64,000 nt of DNA from Bolinopsis microptera (lineage: Eukaryota; Ctenophora; Tentaculata; Lobata; Bolinopsidae), in contig NC_087083.1 in NCBI RefSeq assembly GCF_026151205.1, positions 4,938,460-5,002,459 of the forward strand. Direction: 5' to 3'. The position numbers were made by a program, and so were the translations under genes. This document shows, piece by piece, positions 21,801 to 33,200 of this stretch. Under the pieces are notes generated by a model that saw only the letters and a program-made list of their open reading frames with translations, ran no database searches and was not told the origin of the DNA. Within the stretch, counting starts at the first letter, position 1, and every line of letters starts with the position of its first letter.

Positions 21801-24800
21801 AAACAACTAAATAAATACACCAATCAGGCTTACAGTAAGATACGTTACATTGGTGTGAAATCAGGGAAACAGCCCACTGATTTTGACATGATACGAGAGG
21901 CAGTGTTAGAAGAAGTAGGTTCCAGCAGTATCAGGAACAGTAAATCTCTTGCTGTCATCATGGAAACTCTACAGGTAGGTTTTAATTACGTAAATACGTA
22001 CTACCTAATACGTAGTTTGTGGCAAATCTGTTGAGTCCTTATTTCTTAAGTTCGATTATTAAGGATTTATGCCGTACGTAAATATTTACTTGTTTTGTAG
22101 ACGATGGTTGTACCACGGTTGGATTGGGGTCAATCCCTCACATTTGGATTTGAAACTTACTTAACAAATAGTAAATCTTATGGTAGCTGGTGAACAATGA
22201 CTCGTCAATAAGGTCATGAACAATGAACAGTATTCTTGTTGACTAGTTACCATTTTTCTGATCATAAATAGTAAAAATCTTAGCAACCCTTACAACTCCC
22301 TCCAACTCCCAGGTACTAAACAGTAAGTTCAGCAACTCCATCTCACCCCGGCCTCTCTCTACCTTCTCCGATCAGTTCTTCAGATGTCCAACTCTTTGTC
22401 TTACTTGCGGGTGGGTTTTAAATATTCGTTAAATGAAATAGCTAAAATAAATAAATATTATTTTATTAATTATAATTAATATAAATTTATATTAGATGTG
22501 ACCTCTCGCGGAGGTGAATTTAAAAATCACTGCATTACCAATTTTTCGAAACATATGTTGATCAACAAGATATTTCCTTACAATTCACCTGTAAAACCCC
22601 AGTAAAACCCCAGTAATATCTCAAGTAAACCCTCAGTAGTATCCCCAGTAAAACCCCAGTAATAACTCCAGTAAACCCCAATAATATCCCCAGAGATCAG
22701 TGTAAATTATCAGTATCCCACGACGGGAAGCACGCCCCCTCCAGTACCTACTGTAGATACCAACACTTACACAAGAACAGAGTTTATATCTGCGGAAAGT
22801 GTTATCATAACGGGGATAGAAGCGAGGTTTAATTTCAAAATAATTTTAATTCAGTTATTTATTAAACCAATATATTATGTATGTAAAATCCGGATTGGAG
22901 TATTGTTTATGAGTCGCATTGTTGTAATGTATTCTGTGTAAAATTATCTTTATCCCGGTTACTGCGACAAGTAAAAATGCTCTTATTAGGGAAAGGAGAT
23001 TACTCAAGTAAACTCCTTTCCCTAATAAGACCAATATATTATGGTCAAGTGTAATGAATCGTGTGATACTCTGGTGAGTGGTGGTGTTATCGCGAAATTT
23101 CGTTCCATATCCATTTATATGTAATTTTAACGTTAAACATTTTCAATTACAAAAGTACTTCTGGAAGTCAAATAGTCGTTAAAAATACACTACATTTCGT
23201 ACACTGTCCGCTGTTTATAAGTACTTACTACTGTAACTCAATATATGTATTAAGTATATTTCTCAGGTTTCAATTGTTATTTCCCAGGTAATGTCGAAGT
23301 CGTACGAGGATAGTGACAGCCTGTGGTCTGGGTACGCTAAAATGGCCTGGTCTGGGTAAGACACTTTTAAATCAAGATATCTGCCAAAATCAATGGTTCC
23401 TGTCGGAATCTTTCCACTTGTAATGCAAGAGTCCTCCTTATTTATATTGCTTCAGCGATATATCATGTTTTCCATTAGTTATGTCAAACAAGTCACGAGA
23501 TTACGGGTCATGAGATTAAAATTTACAAGTCTGACATTAGATTGATGTAGTAAAGATTTTATATTCGAAAACCTTGAGACCTGATGTCATATTCATTATT
23601 CATATATTGATAGTACTGTAAATGCAATCAAATGCAGCCCTACAATCTACATCATATATTTAGTTGACGACTACAGAAAATAATGATACTACCTAAAACA
23701 CTGGCTCGCAACTTGTGATTGAACTGGCTGTACCGTGTACACAGACCTCAAATAACCTGAACCTTAATTTCAAAATAATTCTTCACTGAAGATTGAAGAT
23801 TTGACAACTTGCCATCCTCCCAGGTATGTCATAGAGTGTGATAAATGTGGTGTGATATACCGGAGTAGACAGTACTGGTACGGAAATAAACCGCCGGAGT
23901 TAGACTCAGTCCGGACTGAAATAGTACATGTCTGGCCGGGGGTGAGTAGTTATATTTGGGGTAACTTCCGCATTAGAGTTTGACGTTAAAAGGGTCTACT
24001 GAAGAAATTTTTGGAGCGCGCTAACGTTTTTATGTTGACACAACGCGCGCGAATGCTATTTTTACACAAATCCATCAAAATAATAGCTCGGCTGATCGTT
24101 GTTGCATGTGCAAGTGCCAAGAAGTAAGTGATCTTGTCACATGACCTGAAATTTAACAAGTTTGTCATGCGTGTTGTCCGGAGATCGTAACTAGCTGCAC
24201 TCTCTCAGGAAGAAAGCAGGCCTGATAACACTGGTAGATATATATTGGATCAGATCTATTCTGTGTCTGAAACGATAGGTAACAATTCTTTAATGGATAA
24301 ATGTAGATCATATGCGCTACTGTTTGATATCCCATATATATTTGTTAGTCAGCGATCTTATCAGTATGGGAAGTAAATATGATTTTCTGTTCAGGACAGT
24401 ACAGTGCGGGGCCAACTCAGACGGTAACTGATTGGATAAACGACCAGATAGCGCCTCCTTATTGGGTCCCCAATCACCTCATCACTGTATGAATTACATT
24501 TTAATCTTTTTCTTTTTTCAGTCCGTCTGAATCAGTGTTTGGCTCCCGCCATGTTCGCTGAACATTTATCTTTGCTGTGATTGGTATTCGAGGTCTCCTG
24601 TAATGACCGGTGATGCTAAACAGTATTATGACAGATCTCTACTTTTCACGCCTAGATTTTAATTTCTTTTAGTTACTTTTTGTACATTTCTTTCAGAACT
24701 GTTGGTCGTGCAAGAAGGACTTCATACCTCTGGCTCAAAAACACCACTGTAGAGCGTGTGGTAATGGGTTCTGTTCAGATTGCTCATGTCAGGTGATAAA

Positions 24801-26248
24801 AATAATTGTTTTATTAAATAAATAATTGCTTCATTTAAAAAATGATTGTTTTATTAAATAATTGTTTCATTGATATTAAGATTATTAGCATACTACATAC
24901 TAGTTGATGCTTACATGATTTTAGCTAAAAATTTAGCTTTTTTTATAGTGACCTGTAGAATCAGAATGAAAAACATATCACAAACCCACCTGTGATATTT
25001 TCAAAACAATTCCACTGTGCAGTAACCAAAGATGTTACCATAGAACTAATAATACCTGTTTTGACACTTATTCCTTAGAGTAAGCCAGTGCCGTGGAGAG
25101 GTTGGGGTTACGACGCGGTGAGGGTTTGTGCTAAGTGCTTTGCTTCAACTGGTGAGTGGTTATTTCTTGACATCAATTGTAAACTTAAGTTTAATAATGG
25201 CAACGTTTTTCCATACAAACGGGCCTATAATCAAAATAAATTAACTTAATTGTAGAACTTTGCAGTGTCTGAAATCAACTATCAAATATATGCTACAAAA
25301 CTAGACTGACTCGATCCTCCACCAGTTTCAAAACTTTCACATGACTAGATCACCCACCAGACGAAGAGCTAACAGAAGAGTACCTCGCCGCGGATATAAC
25401 AGCATGGAAAGTATCGGAGTGTATAAAAACAGCAGCTTCAGTTGTCAAGTCGGTAGTGGAGGTTCCGGCGAGTATGGTGACGGATTCCGTGAGACCTGAT
25501 TATTGGGTGCCTGATGTAGATATTATAGGTTTGTTATATCATGGGGATGGGTTGGAGACCACCAGACAGAACAGTCGGGATTTGGTCGGGATAGTGTGAA
25601 ATATCTACTTCTAAAGAGGTCATCCATTAAAAGATTAATGAATCACTGATCAGTTCTTAAAAACAATAAATCTGGCCATTTATTGTTTTTAAGAACGGAT
25701 CAGTGATCATTTTTGAGCGCATGTTCGTTACACAAGCGTCCCAGTGATCACTAATTCCAGTTTGTGATGAATATTAACCGCTCTACCCCCTGCAGAATGT
25801 TACCAGTGTAAAAGTCCGATAACCCAAGACAAACACCACTGTCGGGGGTGTGGTCAGGGGTTCTGTAGCGACTGTACCAGTAGCAAGAGACAAGGTCAGT
25901 TATCTTACTTCTGTTAGTCTAATAGACTTTTTAGACTCATTTTTAGACACATATTACGTAATCAGCAGAGGGGGGAGGGGGTTTCGAAATGATTACGCTA
26001 GTGTAATTTTAACACAATAGCTATGTGTAAAACTGATTACGGAGGGGGAGTTGTCCAAAAAGTGATCACGTAATATGTGAACGACTCCTTGCCCTCAAAT
26101 TTCATTTCAATTTTCCTAAATATCCATTTTGAAAGATTTCTTGATTAACCATCATCTAATTTATTAAAATTAACCAATTTCTTCAGTTCCAGATCGAGGT
26201 TGGACTTATCCAGTTAGAGTATGTGACACCTGTAGTCTGACCTTGTGA
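18872..26248 (+). CDS. ZFYVE1: ZFYVE1/DFCP1 orthologue, double FYVE-domain protein (5' exon missing)
   Basis: Nineteen exons join in phase with GT-AG borders: 18872-18974, 19104-19244, 19415-19573, 20097-20175, 20373-20539, 20935-21045, 21163-21276, 21828-21974, 22313-22410, 22694-22826, 23288-23355, 23824-23941, 24209-24278, 24395-24486, 24697-24792, 25079-25151, 25361-25528, 25796-25894, 26187-26248. They encode 699 residues against about 777 in human. The order is a Cys-rich N-terminal zinc region (CVDCGDF, CKLCSERQHLKHQDH), an NTPase-like core (SIFGNTGDGKSHTLNH P-loop and DTEGLLG), a central Cys region (YVIECDKCGVIYRSRQYWYG) and two FYVE domains (QKHHCRACGNGFCSDC and DKHHCRGCGQGFCSDC, each with a later RVC). 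DFCP1 binds PI3P at omegasomes and on lipid droplets. The exon at 18872 needs two bases from an upstream exon I did not find. The exon 10 donor is the weak GAG|GTTTAA. Confidence 0.96.
19728..19955 (+). mobile_element. SINE-like retroposon with a TTGTATC tail, in ZFYVE1 intron 3
   Basis: A GC-richer block of about 190 bp (for example GGCTGGCGATACACACTCCC, GAGTGGCTTAGGGTTACTG, CTTGCGGGAGAGACCTGCC) ends in tandem TTGTATC units. A short body with a simple-repeat 3' tail is typical of a SINE or 5'-truncated LINE. No target-site duplication was seen, and there is no second body copy in the window. The tail unit is the complement of the DRC10 intron satellite. Confidence 0.55.
22595..22693 (+). repeat. 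Imperfect CCCCAGTAA-type repeat running into a splice acceptor
   Basis: About nine loosely repeated units of the form (C)CCCAGTAAA/ATAT fill the end of ZFYVE1 intron 9. The last unit (CCCCAG at 22688-22693) is the acceptor used by exon 10. Confidence 0.7.
22981..23030. repeat. Near-perfect 50-bp palindrome in ZFYVE1 intron 10
   Basis: The 18-bp arms (TCTTATTAGGGAAAGGAG and its exact complement) enclose a 14-bp centre that itself pairs TTACT with AGTAA. Confidence 0.9.
25642..25707. repeat. Long hairpin in ZFYVE1 intron 17
   Basis: The 30-bp arms have a single mismatch (10 bp plus 19 bp pairing exactly) and flank a 6-bp loop CTGGCC. The outer arm reads ATCACTGATC and the inner arm GTTCTTAAAAACAATAAAT. 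Confidence 0.9.
25948..26079. mobile_element. MITE-like element in ZFYVE1 intron 18
   Basis: The ends CACATATTACGTAATCA and GATCACGTAATATGTG are inverted copies. The interior has G-rich tracts and the string CAAAAAGTGATCACGTAATAT, which recurs with one change at 34492-34512. It is about 132 bp with no coding capacity. Confidence 0.6.
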
Positions 26249-26928
26249 TACAACGTAACATCTTTTAGAAACTAGAAATTCGTGACAACTCAACAAAAAC
26301 TTGTTGGCTAAGAGTATGATTTTATAATGAGACTGTCGAATTAATTATGATTTGATTTTAACACTATTTGAGTCTTGATGTCATACCTCGACTTTATGAC
26401 TCGAGTTGTGATTTTTGAAATTATTTGTATTCGTCCAAGTTCTAAAAAAAAGACTGTAGAGTTGAAATTTGAAGCCATGCAAACGGAATCTATTATATGT
26501 GAAATGTGAAATGTGAAATTGTACGTAAGAATGTGGATTGATGTCATCATGTGATTCTTGAAGATTTGCTGCCTTGAATTGTGCTCTCAAATTGGTAGCT
26601 TAAACTAGCCCAACGGGCGGGAAGGTGGAGGAAATAAGTAAATAGGCAGCCAAAATTCAGACTCCTTTTATTTGCTAGGTATTAAAGTATTGTGGTGTCC
26701 CTGTAAACAGTATTTAGTAATTGCTGTATTTTGGCAGATGCTTTCTGTGAAATTTAGATAGGCTAAAAGAGCAGCTACAAGTTCATATTGCAGTCCCAAT
26801 CAAGGCTACAGTTCTTGTTCAATCGGAAGCAGCTGATTTCCTGGTTTAGACCATTTGTTCTACTAATCTGGTGTATTCACCGATTTACTGTTTATTTGAT
26901 TCAGATTTTATTCGTTGATATAGATCTA

Positions 26929-27071
26929 GATACTGGTGGAGAGGTGAACCATTTGTTTTCTGTCACATGACAACGATTAATAAACCATCTTCCAGCATTG
27001 GCCAACCAAAGCACAGCAGAGAATCACTGACCACTATCAAAACAAATTTGGGTCATCTCCCCACCAGTATC
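26929..27071. mobile_element. Short inverted-repeat (MITE-like) element, copy B
   Basis: Ends of about 35 bp are inverted copies of each other (GATACTGGTGGAGAGGTGA on the left; right end complement GATACTGGTGGGGAGATGA, then ATTTGTTTT in both). Related to copies at 7732 and 31393. No clear target-site duplication. Confidence 0.65.
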
Positions 27072-28007
27072 CATATCATTAAGCAAAATATATTTGAAAA
27101 CATGGGTTTTATCCAAATCCGGAGGGGTGTGTTGATCGTGTTAAATTTATATTTGTACCCAAAAGCTGGATTTTAATTTGAGTGTATAATTAATAATTAT
27201 GTCTGAGACTGTATAACTGTATTCGCAAGTTACACAAGTATGGATCTCCCTGTGTAAGTTAACCTGTTTTAATGTTTCTTTGTTTTTAATAAGACTATGT
27301 CTATATCAATATGTAATGTAGAAAGTTAACATAAAATTCTTTAACTTTTTAATTTGTTTGATGAAATGATAATCATATTCTAATTCTACCTGCACCAGAA
27401 AGATTTTTATTTTACTTGGTCTAAATCAACATCCTTAACTCTTTTAAAGGTGTTGAATAAATTTTTGATTTTACTGTCAAACACGTAATTAAAACACTAA
27501 TACTAGGATTAATGTCAGCAGTCTTCAAATCACAGATTTTAACTGCGGTGCTATAATTTCGGGTTCACCGAGGGACAAGTAAAGCTACATTTGAATTATA
27601 CTCGTGCGCGGCACCCGACTACCATGAGCCTAATGGCCTTCTATTTTCTAAATTTCTGTTGTGAAATTTTCCATCAAATTTTATAAAAAACCAGCTTCAG
27701 GGATCCCATCGGCGGTGCAACAATTAAAACAACGAATTGTGTAGTGATTGTTTGCCAAAATAAATATGGTAGTGATACAAATACAGGCACATTATAGCAA
27801 ATAGCTGACCCTTAGCAATTTATACATTCCAATCATAGCTATGCATAGCCTCCCGATCTTAATGGGATTCTAACAGTTGCCAGGCGATCAATACATAGTT
27901 TTAAATGTCTGGAATGTTGGTATCAATCTCCTTTTTAGCGCATGAAAAGTTAAAGTCGTTTTATTGGATCAAAGGCAACAATGCTAAACAATTTGCAAGA
28001 TCAGATA

Positions 28008-28138
28008 TGGGCCCCTTCCTGAAACACGTCTGCAGCATCACGTAGGTCGTAGGGGGCGAGATAAGTGTCACGTGATAACACCATAATGTCACGTGATGAG
28101 TGTCCAAATTTGGCAGACGTGTCTCGTGAAGGAGCCCA
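28008..28138. mobile_element. Foldback MITE, 131 bp
   Basis: The 26-bp terminal inverted repeats match at 22 positions (left TGGGCCCCTTCCTGAAACAC then GTCTGC; right complement TGGGCTCCTTCACGAGACAC then GTCTGC). The interior has two TCACGTGAT sites. Superfamily not assigned. Confidence 0.7.
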
Positions 28139-30227
28139 AACCGTTAATAACGTAACAATAATTGTGTAGTAGAAATCAAATAAGTTACCGTCTTGGATAC
28201 GATTAAATACACAGTTTCAAATAAATATTCTCCCTTAGTATAAGATCGCATAATACAAATTTGCAAATGACACGTGCATGAATTAAAATCACAAGAAGTG
28301 GACCAGGTGGCCAAGTATCATCCTTTCCATAAAATCTCAAATTTTTCCATTCTAAAACTTATCATCTCGTTATTTGAACCTAAAGTTATAAGTTTTCCAA
28401 ATCATATTTGTTATTTTGCTTAGGATAATAAGAAATATTACGGTGATAAGATCAACTTAAACGGCGACCAAAATTTCCAGAATTTAATCAAATATATATA
28501 AGACCAACGTAATATCATATAAACATTCTCAAAACAAATCGACAGGGGTGCACAATACGCATATATTATTACCATTAAATTTAAAACAATGAGCTAAAGT
28601 AAAATACTGGCGATCCACGCGACTTCATGATTTTTATTGTACCGGAAAAAACCAAAATTATTACAAATTACAATCATATATAGATTCCAACGGAACAGGG
28701 CGGCCCAAAATATCATTAACATTATAATCATACCATTAAAACTGTAATCAACAAATTCAAAACATAATCGGTTAAATTTTTGTGTGCACTTGTTGTTAGT
28801 CCGCGTAATGTAAGTTTAATCTATCTTCGCCCTGCCCGTTTTCGAGAGAAATTGTATAAATCAATATTACGGCAATCATCGGCTTGATCAGCTCTATTAT
28901 AACTATTTAATTTAAGGACACACTCACAGCTACGCATTGACACAAATAGTCTGGAAGATGTTTTCTGTGCTCAACATTACAGTACAATGTTTTTATATAA
29001 GCCGCAATCTTATTTGTTATTCAGATTGAATTTTTTCGTATTATTATGACTAAAACCAAATTTCATCGGCTTTCAACTCAAACAACAAAGAATATTCTGC
29101 CTAATACACCTTACTATTTTTAATCTATCACTCTATTTAAGGACGCTATCTGGGCTATGAAACGTTTAGTAAAAATAGATTTTTTGCCAGAACTTTTAAG
29201 TTCTGCTTAAAGAAATCGATCAGCACTTAACGTAACTTAATCCGGATGGGGTTCTTAGTCTTTACACAAAAATTAATCAACAAAAAACAGAGGGATTTAA
29301 CTGACATGGGTGTTTCCTAGTTCGCCCAAAAATTACTCCGGTAAGCCCAAATTTATAATTGGATCGGTATGCAGTAAAATGATAGATAATTTTAAAACTT
29401 AGCATATCAATAAAAACACACGTACAGTCCGAGCTATTTACAATTTTTCGAAAACATAAAATTCAAAAAATCAATATATGAAAATAGATGGTATATTTAC
29501 AGACATCACTTAAACAGATGCATTACTGCCCCGCGGAATAATCTCACACATAATTAGGTAGATTCAATCAAGATGGGACTTGTATTTTCGGGAGATATCC
29601 ATCGGGAAGGCAAGGCATTAGCCTGAAATTACTGGGCAATAATCTATAATCCTACATCACTATCTATCACACAGCATGAAGAAAAGTCATTCGTTCACAG
29701 TTTCTATTTATATCTTTTTATTCTAATTTTGTCCTACAGTAAGTTCGCTTAGTGTACAGCAAGTACATGGAGTCTACATCGGTGTACTATGCCCACCGGA
29801 TGTACAATGTACACCCAGTGTACGATTTACACCGACTCAAATTTAACGAATTGAGCCTTGTAATCGCTCACACACTCTCACACACACACACACACGCATT
29901 CTGAGTTCCGTAATAAGTGATAAGTGATGATGAAAGTATAAAAGCGTACAAAACGGTAGATATTATATAGCTATAAAATTATGAGGTGCAATAGTATGGC
30001 TATAAAATGATGAGGTGCAATAGTTGACGGGTCCAGCTCGTCTAAAAGAGGGATTTATTCTACAATAGTTCGTCGTTACTTTTCTGAAATTAAATTAAGC
30101 GATAAGATATGAATTTATGATGTATCGGATAATCACTGATCTGTGTAAGGCCCACTTTTTAAGAAAGCAGCTTTCTAGTTAGCTATATTCTAGTTATATT
30201 ATTTATATAGTAATCTATTTATTCTCA

Positions 30228-33200
30228 CTAACCCGCGAGGGCACATTCGGCAATTTGGCTGCACAGTGATTCCAATCCAACATAGTCTAGGCTGTCCGGC
30301 TTGTGTCCACTTTGCTCGGTGAGTCCCAAGGTTGAGCAGGGGAGTGAGGGACAGCTACCCGCTGAAATATTAAAATTAAGTTATTATTAAATCACTGATT
30401 AATTACCGAACACAATAACAGTCTAATTTGATTGATAAGAACATAACTTAAGTGATTTGGCAAGAGCGAGAGTCCGAGACCGCAGACAACTATGCAAGCG
30501 TGCCGATCAGAGTTTAAGATGCTGCGCGCGTCCAAAACACATTGAAAAGATAACGAAAGTGGAAGGCTTTTGATGAAAATATTTCATCGCGCGCGCCGTA
30601 TTTTCGGTAATCACAGTGAGGTCCGAGAGCAAGGCAACTCTGATTCCTTCCATCAAAATTACTTAACGAACAAATTTTCCAACTTCAGATCACTTGCATA
30701 CCTTCGTTGTTTTCATTGGTGGGAATGACATGTAAAACGTTGACTAAAGTCTCGGCACTAAAATCGAAAGGGTGAGTGTGTGATGAGTGATCGTGCGATG
30801 AGTGATCGTGTGTGTTGTGTAATGTGTGGGGCAGTTCTTCTCGGGTAGTGTTGGGCCCTGTCAGTAATAATGTGAGAGTGATATTTAGTAGATTAATTCA
30901 AAGTCCACTTTATCCGGAACATGTTTATATTGAACGTTTTTATTTCGGGGCGATGTTGGGTAGAAGATAAGTTTTAAACCTTCAACAGGTTTAACAGATA
31001 GGCAAGGTTAAGTCCGAAATTAGAAGTGCACCACAAGGCTTTACATTTCATCACAGTTGAGAATGTACTGAGTGTCAAGTGATTATCAGGAATGAGAGAG
31101 AGAGATTGTGTACATGTCACTCAACAAAATGTACGTCTTATATAGATAACCACGGGGCCCTTGCCGCTAAAACATGTCAATACATTTTACACAGGGTATT
31201 GTGTATCACAGGAACTAAACAGTATTTAGCCTACATTGTACTTTGTGAAGTAGCTACCATTAGCCGCTGTGTGCACCGTATGAGTAATAATTTGTTATAA
31301 TCTAAGACCGGTAAAATTCAAAGAGGCTCGAGTGTTAGAGAAACTACTCATTAACATAAGTTTCTGATGCCGATTAGTTAGTAATTATCTGTAGATATGG
31401 AGGTGAACTGTATCTTTTGGACACGTGACAGTTAGTAGCCAAACGGCTTCCAGCATTGACCAATCAAATCCAAGATTGTCACGTGTCAAAACAAATTCAG
31501 CTTCCAAATCTATTGAATCACACTTTTAATGTCTAGTGTTAACTTATTAGATAATATTAATAACCAAGAGGCATTAAAAGCTCAATTTACTTGCTCACTA
31601 ACTGAAGTCAAACCCCTAATTTAGATAATTAATAAATAATTAAATAATTGGATAACCACTCACCAGGAGGAGACCAGATGTTGTTAGAGAAGGGACTGTA
31701 AGTTGGCGGGGCTACTGGAGCTGAATGAGAGTGTCCTAGGAGTAGGTGGCCGCTGTTTGACCGGCACTGCTGAGAGAAGAAAAAAGGGGTTTAGTTTTTT
31801 TACTTAGTTTTACACATTTTTTTACTTTTAAAGTTTATAAAGTTGGGTACTGAGGGGATTTTTAGTGTCATAGTTGGGTATATTGTGGAGGGTTCCTAAG
31901 CGAAGGCACGTAATTGTGAGTTTTATTTTTAGGTATTTGCGGTATTCATAGTAGTTGCTTTACGTCGGAATTTTATAAATGCTTGGTCAGAAAAAATGTC
32001 ACAATAATCTATAGTAAGAGTCACTACTATAATGTAGTTTTACGCGATTACACAAATTAAATATGAACTCCCCAAACCATCCACTCCTCAGTTAACAAAC
32101 TACCAACAGTACACACACAATAACACTTATCAAAGTGCTAGATCAGTGATAAATCACCTATCAAAGTGCTAGATCAGTGCTAGATCTGGAGAGAAAGAGT
32201 TCATTTGATGCATGTCAAACTCAAGCAGTGTGCAGCGCGCTCGCCAGATTATATCATATAAATATATATTCATTATATAGTACAGTTTAGTGAACTGTTG
32301 GATGCAAACTCAGTTTGCCGCAAACTGCTGGACTATCAAAATATAGACAAATTTACATTTAGAACCTTGTGTATTGAGGTATTTATAAATATACTGGTGG
32401 ATGTGCTGATGATGGAATTGGAACCGTGCCAACATGTTATAATATGCCAAAATAAGAACTTTATTAGATAATATTAAAAAATATAGCTCTCATTATGCAA
32501 TAAACAGAGTGATGTTATTTTAGTTGAATAATGGTTAGCTCCGCGTTATAATGCAATAAATAAAGGCCGATGGTTTTATCGCCGCTGAACTCGACAGAAC
32601 AAATGGAACTTCCTGGTTGCTATTACAGTCCGCTATTATTGAAATTATATCCATTGATGATAAGCACGTGATGACCGTGCTCTTTAATTTACACACGAAA
32701 TTTGTCAGGCTCGCAGACACTTTACGGCGGCCGGTATGTAAAGTATTAAGGTTTTGCCAGTAGGTGAGTGGTGTTTCCTACTGTAGATGAGATGTAGTGT
32801 GTGTGTGGTTATAGGTAGTTGAGGGGAGGGTTATGGATGTTTTCACTTATTTTCCATTATTGGCTTATTTACCACTTATTTACCAATTATTCACCAATTA
32901 TTTACCAATTATTTACCACTTATTTACCACTTATTTACCACTTATTTACCACTTATTTTCCATAATTGACTGCAGGCGGTGTCAACAGCTTTAAATCCTT
33001 TTATATTTCTTACTTATTGTTTTTGACGAGGGATATAAAACAGACATAACGTGTTCATGGGAATTTGAAAAGGAATTAAAAATAGAAAAAAAATAGAGGT
33101 CAAATATTCTGAATTTTTTAAAGTTATAAAAAATACAATTAACGTGTCCTAACCTGCCAGTTTGGTTTATTTCCTCTGTTGAATTTGTTGTAACCGGAGT

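Larger units (their letters stand above)
26249..30227. other. 4-kb convergent intergenic region
   Basis: The region lies between the 3' ends of ZFYVE1 (plus) and Smaug (minus). It contains a MITE-like copy (26929-27071), a foldback MITE (28008-28138), a short CA run (29876-29896) and otherwise AT-rich DNA. No coding exon is supported. Confidence 0.5.

Noticed and set aside
21741-21827. ZFYVE1 exon 8 extended left to the Met at 21741
   Set aside because: Open frame only; the phase and the family alignment need the acceptor at 21825-21827.
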